A stretch of DNA of 5,764 bases, from the NCBI GenBank assembly GCA_021157645.1, contig JAGGWC010000196.1, positions 1-5,764 on the forward strand, given 5' to 3'. This stretch comes from Candidatus Cloacimonadota bacterium (lineage in GTDB: Bacteria > Cloacimonadota > Cloacimonadia > Cloacimonadales > TCS61). Of the stretch, positions 1 to 3,180 are shown one piece after another (the stretch's first letter is position 1; every line of letters starts with the position of its first letter). The position numbers were made by a program, and so were the translations under genes. A model generated the notes under the pieces. The model was not told the DNA's origin, did not search any database, and was given only the letters and a program-made list of their open reading frames with translations.

Positions 1-135
1 ATAACACGGTTATTATTTTGTAACTATTTACACAAAATAAATGTTGGAGTATTTTGATTATATGAATAATAGTAAGATGAAATTTAATGGTGCTGGATGA
101 ATTGTTAAAATCAGGGTAAATTTTTATTTAAAACT
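1..135. other. AT-rich flank with no supported gene
   Basis: This stretch lies beyond the terminator of the leftward operon. It is very AT-rich. I find no coding region longer than about a dozen codons with a convincing start, no tRNA-like fold and no clear repeat. A GGAG at about 45-48 precedes an ATG at 62, but that frame closes after 12 codons (at TGA 98-100), so I do not call it a gene. Confidence 0.5.
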
Positions 136-166
136 AAAAAAGGAGTACACAATAAATGTATACTCC
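136..166 (-). terminator. Intrinsic terminator of the dsrE-tusA operon
   Basis: Read on the minus strand, GGAGTA (166-161) pairs with TACTCC (147-142). The stem continues inward through a U-G wobble (160/148) and ACA/TGT (159-157 with 151-149), giving a 10-bp stem closed by a 5-base loop (156-152). A run of six T follows directly (141-136). This is the textbook layout of a Rho-independent terminator. It begins about 13 bases after the stop codon of the TusA-family gene, so it should end the leftward transcript. On the plus strand the 160/148 pair is an A-C mismatch and no T-run follows, so it is not bidirectional. Confidence 0.85.
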
Positions 167-178
167 CATTTAATAAAA

Positions 179-403
179 CTAAAATTGAATTTGTGCGGAA
201 TTAGTACCTGTGCCATCATCCATACAAAAAAGCAAAGTTTTACCCGTTCTATCACACCAAGCTTTGATATCTGTTGGAAATGATGGGCAATCTGCTTTAA
301 CTTCCAATACATCGCCATCTTCCATCTGTGGGATAAAAGCAACAACTTTCAGTATTGGTTGAGGGCATTTGAGTCCTAAACAATCTAATTCTTTTACAGC
401 CAT
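179..403 (-). CDS. TusA/SirA-family sulfur carrier protein
   Basis: This is a 74-residue cytosolic protein of the TusA (SirA/YeeD/YedF-N) family, small proteins that carry persulfide sulfur on a conserved cysteine. The signature is clear: LDCLGLKCPQPILKV places C13 in the CPxP motif (residues 13-16), followed by a DGDVLEVKAD strand and a DIKAWCDRTG helix region. The length is normal for a single-domain TusA. Five cysteines (C8, C13, C39, C50, C60) are many for its size; C13 is the expected carrier. The start is ATG 403-401, with AGGAG at 414-410 six bases upstream. It is the second gene of a leftward operon, 25 bp after the DsrE-family gene, and its stop is TAG. In known systems TusA passes sulfur to DsrE-type partners, for tRNA thiolation, sulfur oxidation or molybdenum-cofactor-related sulfur supply. 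Which role applies here cannot be read from sequence. I leave the symbol blank because the family has several functional branches. Confidence 0.9.
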   Translation of the reverse strand: MAVKELDCLGLKCPQPILKVVAFIPQMEDGDVLEVKADCPSFPTDIKAWCDRTGKTLLFCMDDGTGTNSAQIQF

Positions 404-428
404 TTTTTTCTCCTATTTTTATTTTTTT

Positions 429-788
429 TTAGAATGAAAATGTTAAATTTGAACCTTGTGCACGTGCAACAAATGTTGTAGCACCAACAACTTCGCAACC
501 TTCAATAAGATCTTCTTCTTTTAACCCATGAACATCAAATCCAAGTTCACAAACCAGTACTTGAGCACCCAACATTTTTAATCCTTCCCACATCTCTTCC
601 AAATCTGGTGAGTTTGGGGCTGCATCATTTAATTCTTTGATTTTATTCCCCACAAAAATTGGCATTGCAGAAGGTAAAATAAAGAAGATAACTTCATCTC
701 CAAGGGCGGCAGCAGAAACACCAATCGTGACTGCTGGATAAATATTATTCACTTCAGATCCATTAATTGTAATAGAAACTTTTCCCAT
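429..788 (-). CDS. DsrE/DsrF-family protein
   Basis: This is a 119-residue protein of the DsrE/DsrF/TusD-like sulfur-relay superfamily. It has an alternating alpha/beta pattern: a first strand (KVSITING), an Ala-rich helix (IGVSAAALG, about 23-30), the strand DEVIFFILPSAMPIF, a helical stretch with NSPDLEEMWEGLKMLGA, the strand QVLVCELGFDVHGL and a C-terminal EGCEVVGATTFVARA segment. C80 (in VLVC) sits where DsrE-type proteins carry their sulfur-accepting cysteine; C98 (EGC) is a second candidate. I chose ATG 788-786 because a GGAGG (797-793) lies just upstream and the fold begins at once. The frame stays open to an ATG at 866, but that start has no ribosome site and would add 26 residues unlike the family. 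It is the first gene of the operon with the TusA-like gene, and the two families commonly act as partners. There is no signal peptide or membrane segment. The exact substrate is unknown. Confidence 0.82.
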   Translation of the reverse strand: MGKVSITINGSEVNNIYPAVTIGVSAAALGDEVIFFILPSAMPIFVGNKIKELNDAAPNSPDLEEMWEGLKMLGAQVLVCELGFDVHGLKEEDLIEGCEVVGATTFVARAQGSNLTFSF

Positions 789-792
789 AATT

Positions 793-797
793 CCTCC
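793..797 (-). promoter_or_regulatory. Ribosome binding site fixing the DsrE-family start
   Basis: On the minus strand this reads GGAGG, four bases before ATG 788. It decides the start in favour of the 119-residue protein over the longer frame opening at 866. Confidence 0.75.
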
Positions 798-809
798 ATT
801 TTTGAAATG

Positions 810-839
810 ATTTGATTGAGGAGGCAATTTCAATGTCAA
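810..839 (-). promoter_or_regulatory. Candidate sigma70-type promoter for the dsrE-tusA operon
   Basis: On the minus strand a perfect TTGACA (839-834) is followed, after 18 bases, by TCAAAT (815-810), which matches four of six positions of TATAAT. Transcription would begin around 803, leaving a short leader that still includes the GGAGG at 797-793. A perfect minus-strand TATAAT at 931-926 is an alternative -10, but it has no good -35 and would give a leader of about 130 bases. This is a motif match only. Confidence 0.35.
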
Positions 840-989
840 GAAAAACTTTCTCACGCATTTGTACATTTAAGATTTGTTAGTAAAGATCAAGAATTAAGTC
901 TGCAAAATTAGCTTAAACAATATAAATTATAACCTCTGTATCCTAATTAATATCTATAAAATATTCACATGTTAATAAAAGAATTAATT

Positions 990-1018
990 TTAATTGACAA
1001 TAGATTCTCAATTAGAAT
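990..1018 (+). promoter_or_regulatory. Candidate promoter for the formate dehydrogenase operon
   Basis: TAGAAT at 1013-1018 matches five of six positions of a -10 box, with a weak TTAATT (990-995) 17 bases upstream. A perfect TTGACA lies at 994-999, but it is only 13 bases from TAGAAT, and the hexamers at proper spacing from it (starting 1016-1018) are poor. A start near 1025 would leave a leader of about 35 bases before the GTG at 1060. The inverted repeat at 1002-1020 covers this -10 and would suit control by a repressor. The evidence is weak because the whole region is AT-rich. Confidence 0.3.
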
Positions 1019-1020
1019 CT
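1002..1020. repeat. Perfect 7-5-7 inverted repeat, operator-like
   Basis: AGATTCT (1002-1008) and AGAATCT (1014-1020) are exact reverse complements separated by CAATT. The dyad lies just after TTGACA (994-999), overlaps the best -10 candidate and sits about 40 bases before the first gene of the operon. That is a typical place for a dimeric regulator. The inner AATTAGA (1010-1016) recurs as a direct copy at 1030-1036, 20 bp away, about two helical turns. I cannot assign it to a known regulator; it does not match the Rex palindrome pattern. It could instead form a short RNA hairpin if transcription starts upstream. Confidence 0.5.
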
Positions 1021-1049
1021 TAGTCCATTAATTAGAGATAATCAAAGAT

Positions 1050-1054
1050 GGAGG
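1050..1054 (+). promoter_or_regulatory. Ribosome binding site pointing to a GTG start at 1060
   Basis: GGAGG sits five bases before GTG 1060-1062. It overlaps the in-frame ATG at 1048, which itself has no good ribosome site upstream. The arrangement favours GTG 1060 as the true start of the small Trx-like protein. Confidence 0.65.
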
Positions 1055-1059
1055 ATAGA

Positions 1060-1410
1060 GTGAAGACTCTTTTAGAAAATAAAAAATTTCGTAAAGAACT
1101 AAAAACTGAATATAAGAAAAATAGAAAGAAATTCATTATAAAAATTTGTATGGGAACATCATCGATTTGTTCAGGCGCAAAAGAAATATTCAAAACATTT
1201 GAATCTGAAATTAAGAAAAATAAAATCTCTGATACCGAAATAATTCCGGTTGGAGAAACAGGTTTAAATTCTTTAGAACCCATTGCAATAATTCATGAAA
1301 AAGGTAAAGATCCTATTCAATATATTCAGTTAACTCCTGCAAAAATAAAAAAAATAATCAAACAACATATTATAGAAGGAAACATTGTTAAGGAATACTT
1401 AACTAATTAA
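1060..1410 (+). CDS. Stand-alone NuoF N-terminal-like (thioredoxin-like ferredoxin fold) protein with degenerate cluster site
   Basis: This is a small basic protein of 116 residues from GTG 1060, or 120 from the in-frame ATG 1048. About 19% of its residues are lysine. It resembles the thioredoxin-like domain usually fused to the N-terminus of HydB/HndC/FdsB-type NuoF proteins. It keeps the first strand and loop (KFIIKICMGTSS, C30 by GTG numbering), SGAKEIFKTFESEI, the later TG (67-68), and an ending (HIIEGNIVKEYL) that matches the usual H-L-L-x-G-K-x-V-x-x-L-L close of that domain. In cluster-binding relatives the first loop is C-x4-C and the later one TGC-x-G-x-C. Here the first loop is CMGTSSIC, with the second cysteine displaced (C37), and the later loop is TGLNSLEP with no cysteine. 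A [2Fe-2S] cluster is therefore unlikely. It is the first gene of the operon, 9 bp before the nuoE-type gene, while the NuoF here lacks this domain. I infer a structural or assembly role in the complex; homology is by eye. Confidence 0.7.
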   Translation: MKTLLENKKFRKELKTEYKKNRKKFIIKICMGTSSICSGAKEIFKTFESEIKKNKISDTEIIPVGETGLNSLEPIAIIHEKGKDPIQYIQLTPAKIKKIIKQHIIEGNIVKEYLTN

Positions 1411-1419
1411 GAGGAAAAT

Positions 1420-1878
1420 ATGTATAAAAATATTTGTAAAAATTTTGAGCCAAAACGAGATAATCTTCTGCTTATATTGCATGAAATTCAAGATTCTCAT
1501 CCTCAGCAGTATATAACAAAAAATGCGATGAAATATGTTGCAGAGTATTTAAAGATTTCTATTGCTCAGGTAAAAGGAGTCATCTCTTTTTATACTATGT
1601 TTTCCACGACACCTCGCGGGAAATATTTGATTAGAGTTTGTAATTCCACCGCATGTTTTATAAAAGGTTCGGATAATGTTCTAGAAATTTTGAATAATAT
1701 TTTAGATTTAGAAAAAGAATCGATTACGGAAGACAATCTTTTTTCTTTGGAAACTTGTTCTTGTCTCGGTGTTTGCGGTAATGCTCCTGTAATGATGATC
1801 AACAAAGAAGTTTACGGAAACCTTAATGAGAAAAAAATAAAAAAAATTATTTCCGACCTCAAAAGGGGGAATAAATGA
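1420..1878 (+). CDS. nuoE: NuoE-type [2Fe-2S] subunit of NAD-linked formate dehydrogenase (FdsG/HndA-like)
   Basis: This 152-residue protein has the size and layout of the 24-kDa NuoE family: an N-terminal helical part (about 1-62, including AQVKGVISFYTMFSTTPRGK) and a thioredoxin-like [2Fe-2S] domain. The four cluster ligands are all present: C74 and C79 (VCNSTAC, C-x4-C) and C115 and C119 (CLGVCGNAP, C-x3-C). C113 is an extra nearby cysteine. GAGGA (1411-1415) precedes ATG 1420. The stop TGA overlaps the next start as ATGA (1875-1878), so the two genes are translationally coupled. With no complex I genes around and a formate dehydrogenase downstream, this is best read as the gamma (FdsG-like) subunit, which contacts NuoF in the diaphorase part. 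It is cytosolic, with no signal peptide. The symbol is a family name, not a claim of complex I. The use of TGA as stop shows that UGA is not reassigned in this organism. Confidence 0.93.
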   Translation: MYKNICKNFEPKRDNLLLILHEIQDSHPQQYITKNAMKYVAEYLKISIAQVKGVISFYTMFSTTPRGKYLIRVCNSTACFIKGSDNVLEILNNILDLEKESITEDNLFSLETCSCLGVCGNAPVMMINKEVYGNLNEKKIKKIISDLKRGNK

Positions 1879-3164
1879 GACAAAACTCAAAAGCCTTTAA
1901 CAGACACGGGATAATCACATTAAAAAATGTCGGGAAAATAAATCCCGAAAGCATAGAAGATTTTATTGCGCACGACGGATATATAGCATTTGAAAAAGCT
2001 CTGTTTGATATGAATGAAGACGAAGTAATTGATGAAGTAAAAGATTCCGGTTTGCGCGGTAGAGGTGGAGCAGGTTTCCCAACCGGATTGAAATGGAGTT
2101 TCACGGCTCCACTCAAAGTAAAGGATAAATTCATTATCTGTAATGCAGATGAAGGTGAACCTGGAACCTGCAAAGATAGATTAATTATGGAAGGTGATCC
2201 ACATAAACTCATCGAAGGAATTCTGATTGCAGGATATGCTGTCAGAGCAAATAAAGGTTATATTTACATTCGTGGTGAATATTACTTATCTATCGAAAGA
2301 TTGGGAAAAGCTATTAAGGATGCGTATAAACACGGTTATCTCGGACAGAAAATATTAGAAACCAATTTCTCATTTGATCTTGAAATAAAAGTAGGCGGCG
2401 GAGCTTATGTTTGCGGAGAAGAAACTTCCTTAATAGAATCTTTAGAAGGTAAACGCGGTTTACCAAGATTCAAACCTCCATTCCCGGGAATTGCTGGTTT
2501 ATGGCAAAAACCATCTGTTGTTAATAATGTAGAAACCTTGTGTAATATTCCTGACATTATATCAAAAGGTGGAGAATGGTTTAGAAGTTTCGGAACTAAA
2601 AAAAGTACCGGAACAAAAATATTTATGATATTAGGAAATGTAAAAAATCCTGGAATCATAGAATTACCGCAAGGAGTAACATTACGTGAGCTAATTTATG
2701 AACATGGCGGCGGTATGGAAGATGACAAAGAATTGAAATGTACATTGGTTGGCGGAGCAGCAGGATGTTTCGTCGGTCCAGATCTCCTTGATATTCCTAT
2801 GACAATAGAGAGTTTATCGGAACATGGTGCCGCGTTGGGTTCCGGATCAATTCTGGTTTTAAAAGAAGGCACTAACCTTATCGCATTAATGAAGAACTTG
2901 ATGCATTTCTTCAAACATGAAAGCTGCGGACAATGTACACCCTGCAGGTATGGAACGGAGAAATTATATAGATTAATCTGTAAGATCTCTGATGATATCG
3001 CCAGAAATAAACCTGATGTAAATGATCTTAATGAAATGTTGGAAACAGCAAAAATGATGCAAAAGACTTCTCTTTGTGCTTTAGGACAATCTCCACTTAT
3101 GCCTTTGGAATCTGCAATGAAATATTGTGTCATTGATGAATTTAAAAAAAGAGTAATAAAATAA
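1875..3164 (+). CDS. nuoF: NuoF-type FMN/[4Fe-4S] NAD(H)-binding subunit of formate dehydrogenase (FdsB-like)
   Basis: This 429-residue protein is the NAD(H)-reacting diaphorase subunit. Electrons from formate reach its [4Fe-4S] cluster and FMN, then NAD+. The FMN/NADH site is intact: GLRGRGGAGFPTGLKW (59-74), NADEGEPGTCKDR (90-102) and GAYVCGEETSLIESLEGK (176-193). The SLBB region follows (about 250-300). The C-terminal [4Fe-4S] site is complete: SCGQCTPCRYG supplies C351, C354 and C357, and C401 lies in SLCALGQ. The protein starts close to the core fold, as complex I NuoF does. The N-terminal thioredoxin-like domain of HydB/FdsB is absent here, and a similar domain is encoded two genes upstream. 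There is also no C-terminal extra ferredoxin domain of the kind seen in HydB of bifurcating hydrogenases. ATG 1875 overlaps the preceding stop by 4 bp, with a G-run (1865-1869) as ribosome site. FdhA follows after 16 bp. Confidence 0.95.
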   Translation: MRQNSKAFNRHGIITLKNVGKINPESIEDFIAHDGYIAFEKALFDMNEDEVIDEVKDSGLRGRGGAGFPTGLKWSFTAPLKVKDKFIICNADEGEPGTCKDRLIMEGDPHKLIEGILIAGYAVRANKGYIYIRGEYYLSIERLGKAIKDAYKHGYLGQKILETNFSFDLEIKVGGGAYVCGEETSLIESLEGKRGLPRFKPPFPGIAGLWQKPSVVNNVETLCNIPDIISKGGEWFRSFGTKKSTGTKIFMILGNVKNPGIIELPQGVTLRELIYEHGGGMEDDKELKCTLVGGAAGCFVGPDLLDIPMTIESLSEHGAALGSGSILVLKEGTNLIALMKNLMHFFKHESCGQCTPCRYGTEKLYRLICKISDDIARNKPDVNDLNEMLETAKMMQKTSLCALGQSPLMPLESAMKYCVIDEFKKRVIK

Positions 3165-3180
3165 TAAAATCGGAGGGAAT

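Noticed and set aside
124..345. 73-codon minus-strand open frame overlapping the TusA gene
   Set aside because: It is an out-of-frame shadow of the TusA-family gene, running into the terminator with no family similarity.
789..866. Longer DsrE-family protein starting at ATG 866
   Set aside because: There is no ribosome site there, and the 26 extra residues look unlike the family; GGAGG at 797-793 supports ATG 788.
1037..1042. GATAAT as the -10 box of the formate dehydrogenase operon
   Set aside because: Transcription would start at about 1049, leaving no room for the GGAGG at 1050-1054, and no -35 is properly placed.
961..1047. CRISPR-like or tandem repeats in the AT-rich intergenic region
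   Set aside because: Only short AT-rich similarities (AATTAA, AATTAGA) recur; there is no regular repeat-spacer pattern.
2696..3133. 145-codon minus-strand open frame opposite nuoF
   Set aside because: It is the antisense shadow of a conserved gene, with no ribosome site and no recognisable motif. The same applies to the frames at 1859-2212 and 2405-2659.
1875..3164. Complex I (nuoEFG) operon
   Set aside because: The third large gene carries the formate dehydrogenase active site (Sec-His, NPLRGQ), and no membrane or NuoB/C/D/I subunits are present in the window.
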